In this document: piece by piece, positions 6,070 through 12,311 of the stretch
Position numbering within the stretch: the first letter of the stretch is position 1
Layout of the letters: each line of letters begins with the position of its first letter
NCBI GenBank assembly: GCA_023401595.1
Contig: JAEXDQ010000032.1
Coordinates: forward strand, 1 to 35,952
Direction of reading: 5' to 3'
Length of the DNA stretch: 35,952 nucleotides
Source of the DNA: Spirochaetota bacterium
GTDB taxonomy: Bacteria; Spirochaetota; Spirochaetia; Sphaerochaetales; Sphaerochaetaceae
The notes under the pieces: model-generated
What the model saw: only the letters and a program-made list of their open reading frames with translations
The model's database searches: none
Told to the model about the DNA's origin: nothing
Position numbers and translations under genes: made by a program

Positions 6070-6453
6070 ATGGATGATTCTACATTTTGCAAGATACCGT
6101 TCCCAATAAACAATATCCAAGTATTGTTGTGGACGGGAAAAAATGAAAATACTGCCATATGTAGTTTTATCGATTCATTGACTAACCAGGAATTTGACAA
6201 GGTGGCAAGAGTCGTAGCACAAATTGACAATATGCCACACAGATACCGACATCCAGAAAAGTTCAAAATTCTAGATGGAGATATATGGGAAATCAAGGCG
6301 GATAACATTCGGCTGGCCTGTTTCTGGAGCCTTCATGACTTGATTGTGTTTTATGGTTTTAGAAAAAAATCCCAAAAATGGCCGAGAAATGATTTATCGA
6401 ATATGAAAGGGTTGTTCGTCTCTTGTAAAAAAGATGTCGATTCCAAAGAATGA
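6070..6453 (+). CDS. higB: HigB/RelE-family (Gp49-like) toxin of a toxin-antitoxin-chaperone system
   Basis: 127 residues. The C-terminal half shows the HigB/RelE signature: DIWEIKADNIRLACFW (the usual 'lwElR....R..ff'), IVFYGFRKKSQKWPRND (the 'l.hgF.KK.qktP..ei' motif with the basic residues that contact mRNA on the ribosome). Such toxins cut mRNA during translation. An SD (AAGGA) lies before the start. The antitoxin follows after 16 nt and a SecB-like chaperone after that, the order found in mycobacterial HigB1-HigA1-Rv1957. The toxin-first order and an operator overlapping the -10 box are typical for this class. Confidence 0.85.
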   Translation: MDDSTFCKIPFPINNIQVLLWTGKNENTAICSFIDSLTNQEFDKVARVVAQIDNMPHRYRHPEKFKILDGDIWEIKADNIRLACFWSLHDLIVFYGFRKKSQKWPRNDLSNMKGLFVSCKKDVDSKE

Positions 6454-6469
6454 AGAGGAGATGCAAATC

Positions 6470-6868
6470 ATGAAATCATTGGAACGATTTGTGCAAAGAG
6501 CGGAAGAATTGAAGACTGATCAAAACTTCAAGAATCTCGTGCTGAGAGATACTGTAGCATTCAGAATTCTTGAAATCATGGAGCAGAAGAATATTTCAAA
6601 GTCAGAACTTGCGGATGGGTTGGGCACGTCAAAGGCGAATATCACCCAGATGCTCAATGGCGGACGGAATTTTACATTGGATACGCTTAACCAGATAGCC
6701 TCAGTCCTTAAGATGGAGCTGGACGTTGATTTCTCTTATCCATCGGTGGATGAAAAGCGATTTACGCCTATAGGCATCTATTCTTCCAGCGGTCATTCTT
6801 CTGTAGAATCAGATATAGTAGAATGGCTCCCTATAAACGGTGGAGAACTTATTTCGCGTTTCGCATAA
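6470..6868 (+). CDS. higA: HigA-type XRE antitoxin with C-terminal extension
   Basis: 132 residues from the ATG at 6470, chosen because GAGGAG (6455-6460) is 9 nt upstream; the frame starts at 6434, inside higB. The HTH occupies about residues 30-85 (ILEIMEQKNISKSELADGLG, then TSKANITQMLNGGRNFTLDT, ending in LKMELDVDF). The last 45 residues extend beyond the HTH and contain a hydrophobic/aromatic stretch (VEWLPING). In chaperone-dependent HigA antitoxins such a tail is the chaperone-addiction region that makes the protein unstable unless SecB-like protein binds it. That role here is inferred from position and the neighbouring gene. Confidence 0.85.
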   Translation: MKSLERFVQRAEELKTDQNFKNLVLRDTVAFRILEIMEQKNISKSELADGLGTSKANITQMLNGGRNFTLDTLNQIASVLKMELDVDFSYPSVDEKRFTPIGIYSSSGHSSVESDIVEWLPINGGELISRFA

Positions 6869-6887
6869 AGAAGGTAAGGTTAGTACG

Positions 6888-7313
6888 ATGGGAATAGTTA
6901 TTGACAACATATTTTTGACCAGCGCCGACATAAAAAGAAAGGTCCAGGTTCCAGATTCCGTAGAATTTAACATTAAGTATCAAATTCAGATTTTCAATGA
7001 TGAAAAAAAAATACATTCCGCAGTAAAACTCTCAGCAAATGTCATAGAAAAAGAAGAGAGATTTACTATTTCGGCTGAAATAGAGGGACAGTTTCATTGT
7101 GACGAAAACGGATATCCATTGCCAATTGATGAATTTCTCAGGGTCAATGCGCCGTCAATCATCATGCCCTATTTACGTGAAAACATATCAAGCTTAGCCA
7201 CTCGCGCCGGACTTCCTAGGGTATTTTTACCTACCGTGAATTTCAGAGAATGGTACGAGAGGGACAAAGCGGTTCCTCAACAAAAAGAATTAAAGCAAGC
7301 TGAACTGCAATAG
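6888..7313 (+). CDS. SecB-like chaperone of the toxin-antitoxin module
   Basis: 141 residues from the ATG at 6888, preceded by AAGGTAAGG; an alternative ATG at 6840 would overlap higA. The C-terminal segment NAPSIIMPYLRENISSLATR followed by AGLPRVFLPTVNF matches the SecB signature (AP.ilfPY.Re.is.l..rg.fp.l.L.pvNF). The N-terminal part forms the alternating strands expected of the SecB fold (FNIKYQIQIF, VKLSANVIEKEERFTISAEI). General SecB delivers preproteins to SecA; solitary SecB-like proteins in TAC operons instead bind and protect the antitoxin. The operon position after higBA supports the second role. A strong terminator follows at 7332. Confidence 0.86.
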   Translation: MGIVIDNIFLTSADIKRKVQVPDSVEFNIKYQIQIFNDEKKIHSAVKLSANVIEKEERFTISAEIEGQFHCDENGYPLPIDEFLRVNAPSIIMPYLRENISSLATRAGLPRVFLPTVNFREWYERDKAVPQQKELKQAELQ

Positions 7314-7331
7314 CAATAATCATTGAGACCT

Positions 7332-7373
7332 AAATGAAGCACCCCAGCATTTTCGCCAGGGTGCTTCATTTTT
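7332..7373 (+). terminator. Rho-independent terminator of higBA-secB
   Basis: A 13-bp perfect stem (7332-7344 with 7359-7371, core GAAGCACCC/GGGTGCTTC), a 14-nt loop and a T-rich end. It also has A residues on the other side and may work in both directions. Confidence 0.85.
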
Positions 7374-7392
7374 AAGTTTTGTTATCCTACCC

Positions 7393-7421
7393 TTTACAAA
7401 TTTTCCAATATATTATATTAT
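7393..7421 (+). promoter_or_regulatory. Promoter of the 7463 gene
   Basis: TTTACA (7393-7398), a 17-nt spacer and TATTAT (7416-7421), in a very AT-rich stretch, about 42 nt before the ATG at 7463. Confidence 0.6.
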
Positions 7422-7462
7422 TTTTACATTATTTATTAATTTTCATATGTAAAGGAGAACAC

Positions 7463-8035
7463 ATGCACCCCTTTGAACACCCCATAGAACTCAACAAACT
7501 CCAAGCAGGAATTGCACTCGGAATAGCCGAAACGAAACGAAGACTTGATGGAATTTCAGAACCCCTCCAAGACAACCAATATGGACGTATGCTTCGTACT
7601 TGTATCGAAAACACACTCAAAAAAAAATTTGCCGCAAAATTACATTACGGCAAACATAATTATTACTCCTTCCAAGTCAACGGATATCTGGACATGATTG
7701 TCAATGCCGATCAAGACCATAGGAGAGGGTCAGATCGCCGAGATCAATTTTTCGGAATGGATTTATTCCAGAGCAATGGAATTTATCTGGTTACTGGGAA
7801 TCCTAATAAAGCGGAACTTGTCCTTTCCTACCGATCGCGTTCATTCATCAGTGCCGTCCTTATGTCGCCATCGTATGCGTTTACAGATATTTTGGTTTAT
7901 AAGCCGGGGATGGCAGTTATTGTTGAGCAGGAAAATCAGTACGATCTCAACAACTTGACAGATAATAAGCTTACGCCATCTGTAATATTTACCGGAAAAG
8001 ACACTGACATAGAGACTGCTAGTAACGAATTTTAA
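7463..8035 (+). CDS. Unknown 190-residue protein, partner of XRE-ImmA/IrrE
   Basis: The start at 7463 has AAAGGAG (7452-7458) upstream; the open frame extends further left without a good start signal. The protein begins MHPFEHPIELNKLQAGIALG, is mixed alpha/beta, and includes a basic/acidic patch QDHRRGSDRRDQFF and the strand-rich segment NGIYLVTGNPNKAELVLSYR. I recognise no motif with catalytic meaning. It has its own promoter and is followed after 51 nt by an XRE plus ImmA/IrrE-protease gene in the same direction. In many islands such proteases pair with a small adjacent protein that is a toxin or a sensed factor, so a toxin-antitoxin-like role is possible but unproven. Confidence 0.7.
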   Translation: MHPFEHPIELNKLQAGIALGIAETKRRLDGISEPLQDNQYGRMLRTCIENTLKKKFAAKLHYGKHNYYSFQVNGYLDMIVNADQDHRRGSDRRDQFFGMDLFQSNGIYLVTGNPNKAELVLSYRSRSFISAVLMSPSYAFTDILVYKPGMAVIVEQENQYDLNNLTDNKLTPSVIFTGKDTDIETASNEF

Positions 8036-8086
8036 TATATCATCTGTTCCATATTATTGATTTCACCGTATGAAGGAGACCAAGCA

Positions 8087-9265
8087 ATGAAAGATATTGC
8101 CAGGACAATGCAGGAAATCAGAAATGTGGGCAGTATCGTTCCTAGAAGATTTGAAGAGGCAAGAATCGAAAAACGACTTACCCAAAATGCCCTAGCGGAT
8201 AAATCAGGAATCTCGCGTGTTACGATATCAAAGATTGAGAATGGTTTGCTTTTGAAACCGAATATGAATGTTGTAACAGGGTTGGCGTGGAGTCTAGGAA
8301 AGCCTCTTGAGTTTTTCTATAAAGATAATGAAAAGAATTATCGCGATACCACCCCTATTTCTTTTAGATGCTATAAGTCAAAGTCGAGTATTGATAATCA
8401 GATAACAGATATCAAGCTCGAACGCGCCCAAGAATTTGTCCAATATCTTTATGGGCATGTCAACAAGAATTATTTGGATATTATTCCAGAAGAGATTTCT
8501 GCGGAAGATGCAGTTACTATCGACAGAATTGATATTGAGGGGATTGCTTACAGAACAAGAGAAAAATGGAATTTGACACAAGGCCCCATCATAGGATTGA
8601 TCACACTTCTTGAAAACCATGGAATCATCTGTTGTTCTGTCGATCTGCCGAAAAAGATTGATTCTATCAATGTTTCATTTAGCTTTGACGATGAGCAACG
8701 GGAAGTTTCCTTGGTTCTTTATAATGAAAATCTGAATTACTTTCGACAGAGATTCAGTCTCGCACATGAACTAGGTCATATAATTCTTCATCATTATTGG
8801 AGCAAAGATGATTTTTTAAAAAATGGGAACCTTGCAGAAGACCAAGCAAATAAATTCGCATCAGCATTTTTAATGCCATACGAAAGTTTTTCCAATTCGG
8901 TAGTATCAACTTCAATCAATGGGGTTCGAGCTTTGAAGGACAAATGGAAAACATCTATTGCATCAATATGCTATAGGATGAAAGAACTTGACCTAATATC
9001 ACAAAGACAATACGAAAATCTTAATATCTACATATCCCGAAATGGATGGAGAAAAGTTGAGCCAGATGATGAAACAACACAAAAAGAAGTACCTTACTAT
9101 CTCAACCAAGGATATTCGTTTCTTTTTACAAACAGAATATCTTCACCTGAAGATGTTGTGAAATTTGTTTCACTTAATCCAAGTGAAATCGTAGAATTCA
9201 TTGGCAATGAAGAACATTTCTTTACTCGTTTACAAGCTGAGTATTCATTTGTTCCACTGAATTAA
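8087..9265 (+). CDS. XRE regulator fused to ImmA/IrrE-family metallopeptidase
   Basis: 392 residues from ATG 8087, preceded by AAGGAG; the frame begins at 8057. Residues about 20-80 are an XRE HTH (RRFEEARIEKRLTQNALADK, then SGISRVTISKIENG). Residues about 150-310 hold the ImmA/IrrE (COG2856) domain with zinc motif AHELGHIILHH (HExxH) and the downstream acidic segment EDQANKFASAFLMP that supplies the third ligand. The family senses DNA damage or phage and cleaves a repressor or antitoxin; fusions to XRE are usual in islands. The last 80 residues contain an ordered unknown tail. The gene is 51 nt after the unknown 190-residue protein gene and is closed by a terminator at 9299, so the two form one unit. 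Confidence 0.88.
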   Translation: MKDIARTMQEIRNVGSIVPRRFEEARIEKRLTQNALADKSGISRVTISKIENGLLLKPNMNVVTGLAWSLGKPLEFFYKDNEKNYRDTTPISFRCYKSKSSIDNQITDIKLERAQEFVQYLYGHVNKNYLDIIPEEISAEDAVTIDRIDIEGIAYRTREKWNLTQGPIIGLITLLENHGIICCSVDLPKKIDSINVSFSFDDEQREVSLVLYNENLNYFRQRFSLAHELGHIILHHYWSKDDFLKNGNLAEDQANKFASAFLMPYESFSNSVVSTSINGVRALKDKWKTSIASICYRMKELDLISQRQYENLNIYISRNGWRKVEPDDETTQKEVPYYLNQGYSFLFTNRISSPEDVVKFVSLNPSEIVEFIGNEEHFFTRLQAEYSFVPLN

Positions 9266-9298
9266 GCCTCATTTGAACAATTAATTTTTAGATCATCA

Positions 9299-9330
9299 GC
9301 ACCTCGGCAGAAATACCGAGGTGCTTTTTT
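9299..9330 (+). terminator. Rho-independent terminator after XRE-ImmA
   Basis: GCACCTCGG (9299-9307) pairs with CCGAGGTGC (9316-9324) around an 8-nt loop, followed by six T (9325-9330). Confidence 0.88.
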
Positions 9331-9335
9331 CCTCA

Positions 9336-9373
9336 TTGACAACCGTTCCACAAATAGTATATACTTTGTATAT
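9336..9373 (+). promoter_or_regulatory. mazEF promoter with palindromic operator
   Basis: TTGACA (9336-9341), N18 and TATACT (9360-9365). The perfect inverted repeat ATATAC-TTT-GTATAT (9359-9373) covers the -10 box, the expected place for MazE/MazEF autorepression. AGGAGG precedes the mazE ATG. Confidence 0.75.
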
Positions 9374-9389
9374 CCTTTAGGAGGATGCT

Positions 9390-9635
9390 ATGAAGACAAA
9401 AATCATGAAATGGGGCAACAGCCATGGCATCAGGATTCCCAGTTCCATCATGAAATCCAAGAACATTTCAGTGAATGAGGAGCTGGAGGTACGCGAATGC
9501 GCCGAAGGGCTCCTGATTGTCATCCCCAAGCCCAGGAAAAGAATCAACCTTGATGCGCTGCTGGATTCGATTACGCCAGAAATGCTCCATGAAGAAGCGG
9601 ATTTCGGCCCTGCGGAAGGAAATGAAATATGGTAG
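9390..9635 (+). CDS. mazE: MazE-type AbrB-fold antitoxin
   Basis: 81 residues. The N-terminal swapped-hairpin DNA-binding domain is clear: MKTKIMKWGNSHGIRIPSSI, the canonical MazE/PemI 'kWGNS.giRIP' motif. It is followed by ELEVRECAEGLLIVIPKPRK. The C-terminal 30 residues (LDSITPEMLHEEADFGPAEG) are acidic, as expected for the segment that wraps around and inhibits MazF. The mazF gene starts 7 nt before the mazE stop, so translation is coupled. The operator over the -10 box fits autoregulation. GC content is higher than in the genes to the left. Confidence 0.92.
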   Translation: MKTKIMKWGNSHGIRIPSSIMKSKNISVNEELEVRECAEGLLIVIPKPRKRINLDALLDSITPEMLHEEADFGPAEGNEIW

Positions 9636-9961
9636 GATACGTCCCGGAACGCGGGGATATAGTCTGGGTTGAATTCTCGCCCCAGTCAGGCCATGAGCAA
9701 CGCGGGCATAGACCCGCTCTTGTCCTCTCTCCGGCGAAGTTCAACAGGAAGCTAGGCCTTGCGATCCTGTGCCCCATCACAAGCAAGGTGAAGGGATTGC
9801 CTTTTGAAGTCCCCTTGGAAGATTGCAGGACGGAAGGCGTCGTGCTGGTCGACCAGGTGAAATCGCTGGACTGGCAATCACGCAATGTGGAATTCATCGA
9901 ACACGCCCCGGCAAACGTCGTCACCGACGTGGCTGATCTGGTTGTAGCAATCATCCACTGA
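9629..9961 (+). CDS. mazF: MazF-family mRNA interferase toxin
   Basis: 110 residues. PERGDIVWVEFSPQSGHEQR with following GHRPALVLSPAKFN is the MazF/PemK signature (GdIv.v.f.p..G.EQ.G.RPalVls...fN), containing the catalytic Arg and Thr/Ser region; LAILCPITSKVKGLPFEVPL is the conserved second block. The enzyme cuts single-stranded RNA at short specific sites and stops translation when MazE is lost. It starts at 9629, overlapping mazE by 7 nt. Length is normal and no lesion is visible, so the module should be active. Confidence 0.93.
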   Translation: MVGYVPERGDIVWVEFSPQSGHEQRGHRPALVLSPAKFNRKLGLAILCPITSKVKGLPFEVPLEDCRTEGVVLVDQVKSLDWQSRNVEFIEHAPANVVTDVADLVVAIIH

Positions 9962-9973
9962 GTTGTTTTCAAT

Positions 9974-10005
9974 AGCACCCCGGCATTTCCACCAGAGTAC
10001 TTTTT
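9974..10005. terminator. Degenerate hairpin between convergent mazF and orphan antitoxin
   Basis: AGCACCCCGG (9974-9983) and CCAGAGTACT (9992-10001) can pair with three mismatches, followed by T residues and CCTC. The sequence resembles the intact terminators at 7332 and 9299, so it looks like a decayed relative; efficiency is doubtful. Confidence 0.4.
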
Positions 10006-10009
10006 CCTC

Positions 10010-10288
10010 TTATGCAGGAACGAACTCAATCTTCAGCTTCATCCCCATTCCCGCCGCCAACCTTTGGAGCGTATTCAGCGACGGGTTGCCGTTCCCGTTC
10101 TCCAGCTTGCTGATGTCCCCCTGCGCTATCCCTGTCTTCTGGGAGAGCTGCTTCTGAGTCATACCGCTTTTGTTCCGGGCGTCTATCATCGCCTGGACGA
10201 TAGCCATCTCCGGCTGGAGAGCGTTCCATTCCTTTTTGAATCCAGGTTCCTTCAATCGTTCATTCAAATATCTGTTCAGATCATCCAT
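10010..10288 (-). CDS. Orphan HigA/XRE-type antitoxin
   Basis: 92 residues with a C-terminal XRE domain: MTQKQLSQKTGIAQGDISKL followed by ENGNGNPSLNTLQRLAAGMG and KLKIEFVPA, the arrangement of HigA antitoxins that accompany RelE/HigB-type toxins. GAGAGGGA lies before the start at 10288. A toxin gene would be expected just upstream (10,290-10,430), but only palindromes and a promoter are there before the integrase gene; downstream is convergent mazF. It is therefore an orphan antitoxin, either a decayed module or an anti-addiction protein acting on a toxin elsewhere. Control of the neighbouring integrase is another option. Confidence 0.83.
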   Translation of the reverse strand: MDDLNRYLNERLKEPGFKKEWNALQPEMAIVQAMIDARNKSGMTQKQLSQKTGIAQGDISKLENGNGNPSLNTLQRLAAGMGMKLKIEFVPA

Positions 10289-10318
10289 GACATCCCTCTC
10301 GCTTCAGGAAAACCTGCA

Positions 10319-10383
10319 TATAGCCTGTCTCCATATAGGCTATATCCTATATTTAGGATATAGCTATTACTCTCTCACGTCAA
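10319..10383 (-). promoter_or_regulatory. Nested palindromic operators and promoter of the orphan antitoxin
   Basis: Two interlocking inverted repeats: an 11-bp perfect pair GCTATATCCTA (10339-10349)/TAGGATATAGC (10354-10364), and an 8-bp perfect pair TATAGCCT (10319-10326)/AGGCTATA (10337-10344), sharing sequence. On the minus strand TTGACG (10378-10383), N17 and TATCCT (10355-10360) form a promoter whose -10 box is inside the larger palindrome. This is a strong autoregulation signal. Confidence 0.7.
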
Positions 10384-10425
10384 CACGTTTCATCTCGTTG
10401 GCGATAATCAGAGTTTCGCTTTCAA

Positions 10426-11595
10426 TCACCCGAACAAACGCACATTGTCCGCAAGCTGATCGGTGACCGCCCGCACCCCGGAGAACACCGACTTGTCAAA
10501 GTGGAAATACCGTTGGGTCATTTCTTCGGTGAGATGCCCAGTAATTTTTCGTGTCATAGTCTCACTGATCCCATGCATCAAAAGCTGCGAATTGAGAAAA
10601 TGCCTCCATCCGTGGAATGTCAGGTTTCGTTCTTGGCGCTCATCCTCGCCTATCCCCATCTCATGGATTGCACTGAGGAATCCGTTGTAAAAATAATTCA
10701 TGCATACGGGCTTTTGGGAATCGGGCAATGAGAACACCCATTCCTTGCCAGGCTGCATCAATTGACCAAGGATGGTATACAACGTGTCCGAGATGGGAAG
10801 GTCGCGTACATCGTCCGTTTTCGTGCATTTGAGGCCATTGTAGTTGTCGAACGAATGCTCCACATGGACATGATCAGGGAACACGTCGCAGACACGCAAC
10901 GCCCGCACCTCCCCGTTCCTCATCCCGGTCGTGGCGGCCAGCAGATTGCCGGCATATCTGAAACAGTTTCCATGCCAGTATTCCAAGGTCGAAAAGAGTT
11001 CCTTGGCCTCCTCCATCGTCAGGATTCCACGAATCCTCTGTTTCGCGACAAGCTTCTTCACGCTCTTGCATGGATTGGATTCTATGAGTTCCTGACGGAC
11101 CGCTTCGGACAACATGACCGACAGCACCCCGAGCAACTTGTTCGCGGTGGTCCTGCTGAGACCTTTGTCATCGACCATCCAGAACAGCCAGCCTCGAATT
11201 CTCGGCGGCGGAATACGAAGCGGATCATTAGAGAAATAAGGCAGCATATACCGTTTTACAATATTCTGATTCCCGGATGTGTATTTCCTGCTGTGATTTT
11301 TCCCTCGGATGCGTTCACTCCTCAAATAGTCTCCGTCATAATCCCAGAATCCCTGTGCATACTCTCCAAATGTCATGACTTTGGAGTTGTTTTTTGTATT
11401 CGAAGAATCAGTATCCTTAGAGGGGACAAGCAGTCCCTTGACCGCAAGGTCCAGCACATACGCCAAAACGGTATTTTCAGCAACAGTACTGGGGATGTCC
11501 GTCGTCACTTCACGCCGTTTTCCAGTAGCGTCATAGTAACGATAATGCCAATAGGAATCGGTACGTTTGAGGGTAAAAGGTCTTTTTTTCTTCAT
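10426..11595 (-). CDS. int: Tyrosine recombinase (island integrase)
   Basis: 389 residues. The N-terminal part carries an Arg/Lys-rich arm-binding region (KRPFTLKRTDSYWHYRYYDA) and a core-binding SAM-like domain (about 85-190). The catalytic domain shows the first Arg in ATTGMRNGEVRALR, the HxxR motif in LTFHGWRHFLNSQLL, and GHLTEEMTQRYFHFD with the nucleophilic Tyr. These enzymes excise and insert islands at tRNA genes. It starts at 11595 with AAAGGAG upstream. It reads away from the tRNA-Gln gene, 128 nt from it, the usual position for an integrase at one end of its element. No frameshift is seen, so it should be functional. A near-perfect inverted repeat (11662-11697) between it and the tRNA may be an accessory or promoter site. 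Confidence 0.93.
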   Translation of the reverse strand: MKKKRPFTLKRTDSYWHYRYYDATGKRREVTTDIPSTVAENTVLAYVLDLAVKGLLVPSKDTDSSNTKNNSKVMTFGEYAQGFWDYDGDYLRSERIRGKNHSRKYTSGNQNIVKRYMLPYFSNDPLRIPPPRIRGWLFWMVDDKGLSRTTANKLLGVLSVMLSEAVRQELIESNPCKSVKKLVAKQRIRGILTMEEAKELFSTLEYWHGNCFRYAGNLLAATTGMRNGEVRALRVCDVFPDHVHVEHSFDNYNGLKCTKTDDVRDLPISDTLYTILGQLMQPGKEWVFSLPDSQKPVCMNYFYNGFLSAIHEMGIGEDERQERNLTFHGWRHFLNSQLLMHGISETMTRKITGHLTEEMTQRYFHFDKSVFSGVRAVTDQLADNVRLFG

Positions 11596-11661
11596 GCCGC
11601 GTCTCCTTTATTGGGGCAATTGGGGCGATGAAGCAGGACAAAGACCGTCGCTAAAAAATAT

Positions 11662-11697
11662 AACTCGCTTGTAGTTACTTACATACAAACGAGTTAC
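11662..11697. promoter_or_regulatory. Inverted repeat between integrase and tRNA-Gln
   Basis: TAACTCGCTTGTA (11662-11674) and TACAAACGAGTTA (11685-11697) are 13-nt inverted arms with one mismatch. The sequence AGTTACTTA also occurs twice directly (from 11674 and from 11694). The position next to the attachment site suggests integrase or excisionase arm sites, or an operator on the int promoter (TATATT-like box next to the left arm on the minus strand). Confidence 0.5.
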
Positions 11698-11723
11698 TTA
11701 GCAAAAACAAGACAACAAGCTAT

Positions 11724-11796
11724 CAGGGAAGGCAGGATTCGAACCTGCGTATGCCGACACCAAAAACCGGAGCCTTAACCGCTTGGCGACTTCCCT
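11724..11796 (-). tRNA. tRNA-Gln (anticodon UUG)
   Basis: A cloverleaf can be drawn on the minus strand. The acceptor AGGGAAG pairs with CTTCCCT, the D stem is GCC/GGC, and the anticodon stem CCGGT/GTCGG encloses loop TTTTGGT with anticodon TTG at positions 34-36. The T arm is GCAGG-TTCGAAT-CCTGC. The discriminator is G and CCA is not encoded. The 3' half is the probable island attachment site; the gene remains intact. Confidence 0.95.
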
Positions 11797-11829
11797 ACAC
11801 CGCGACATCACAAAAATGCACGCTGCGGT

Positions 11830-11858
11830 ATTCTACACAAAACCGCCGGCTTGCACAA
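11830..11858 (-). promoter_or_regulatory. Promoter of tRNA-Gln
   Basis: On the minus strand TTGTGC (11853-11858), N17 and TAGAAT (11830-11835), ending 34 nt before the mature tRNA 5' end. A 7-bp hairpin AGGGCGG/CCGCCCT (11901-11943) upstream could be a weak end signal for spoVG. Confidence 0.6.
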
Positions 11859-11959
11859 TAGCAAACAAAAAGAACGACCCGTGTTTCAATGGAAAACTTC
11901 AGGGCGGAAAAGAGATTCATGCTGGGAGAAAAGCACCCGCCCTCGTCAAGTAAAACGGT

Positions 11960-12238
11960 TTAGTCTTCGCTCACGTCAAAACTCTCTGAGGCGCTTTCGT
12001 AAGCCTCCATGATTGCGTTCTGCAATTTCTCACGGAAATCACAATTGATCGGATGTGCGACATCCTTGTATTCGCCGCTTTTCGTCAACCGACTCGGCAT
12101 CGCAATGAAGGTACCGTTGTGTCCGTCGATTATCTTGATGTTATGTACAACGAATTCCTTGTCAAAAGTTACAGTGATATAGGCTTTCAGTTTCCCTTCA
12201 TCCTGCACCTTTCTTACCCTAATATCCGTTATCTCCAT
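11960..12238 (-). CDS. spoVG: SpoVG family RNA/DNA-binding regulator
   Basis: 92 residues from the start at 12238, giving the family's typical N-terminus MEITDIRVRKV; GGGGGA lies just before it, and an extra ATG at 12241 is too close to that SD. The conserved core is present: LKAYITVTFDKEFVVHNIKI, then GTFIAMPSRLTKSGEYKDVA and HPIN, where the 'G.FiaMPsr....g...DiaHPi' block defines the family. SpoVG binds DNA and RNA and acts as a global regulator in spirochaetes such as Borrelia; sporulation is not implied. It lies 73 nt downstream of ispE, a common pairing, and upstream of tRNA-Gln. An acidic C-terminal tail follows the core. Confidence 0.95.
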   Translation of the reverse strand: MEITDIRVRKVQDEGKLKAYITVTFDKEFVVHNIKIIDGHNGTFIAMPSRLTKSGEYKDVAHPINCDFREKLQNAIMEAYESASESFDVSED

Positions 12239-12311
12239 CATTCCCCCTACGCAATTACAGAGACATGCACACATATTCCGCTGTAAACGATTTCATCATC
12301 CTCTATAGCAG

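Larger units (their letters stand above)
1..11730. mobile_element. Integrative genomic island in tRNA-Gln (left end outside window)
   Basis: A tyrosine recombinase gene lies immediately downstream of the 3' end of tRNA-Gln, with the tRNA 3' half forming the presumed attachment site. To the left are only accessory genes (toxin-antitoxin modules, XRE and ribbon-helix-helix regulators, nuclease, TIR effector), no recognisable housekeeping gene, and lower GC than the backbone to the right. I searched by eye for a second copy of the tRNA 3' end (such as GGCAGGATTCGAACC) between 1 and 11,700 and found none, so the other boundary is probably left of base 1. Composition is mosaic: about 900-9300 is AT-rich, while mazEF, the orphan antitoxin and the integrase (9390-11600) look closer to the host. 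The island may therefore have been assembled in more than one step. Confidence 0.75.

Noticed and set aside
7332..10005. Three similar GCACC...GGTGC hairpins considered as a dispersed repeat family or CRISPR-like element
   Set aside because: Spacing is irregular and each sits at a gene end with T residues; they are ordinary terminators, the third one degenerate.
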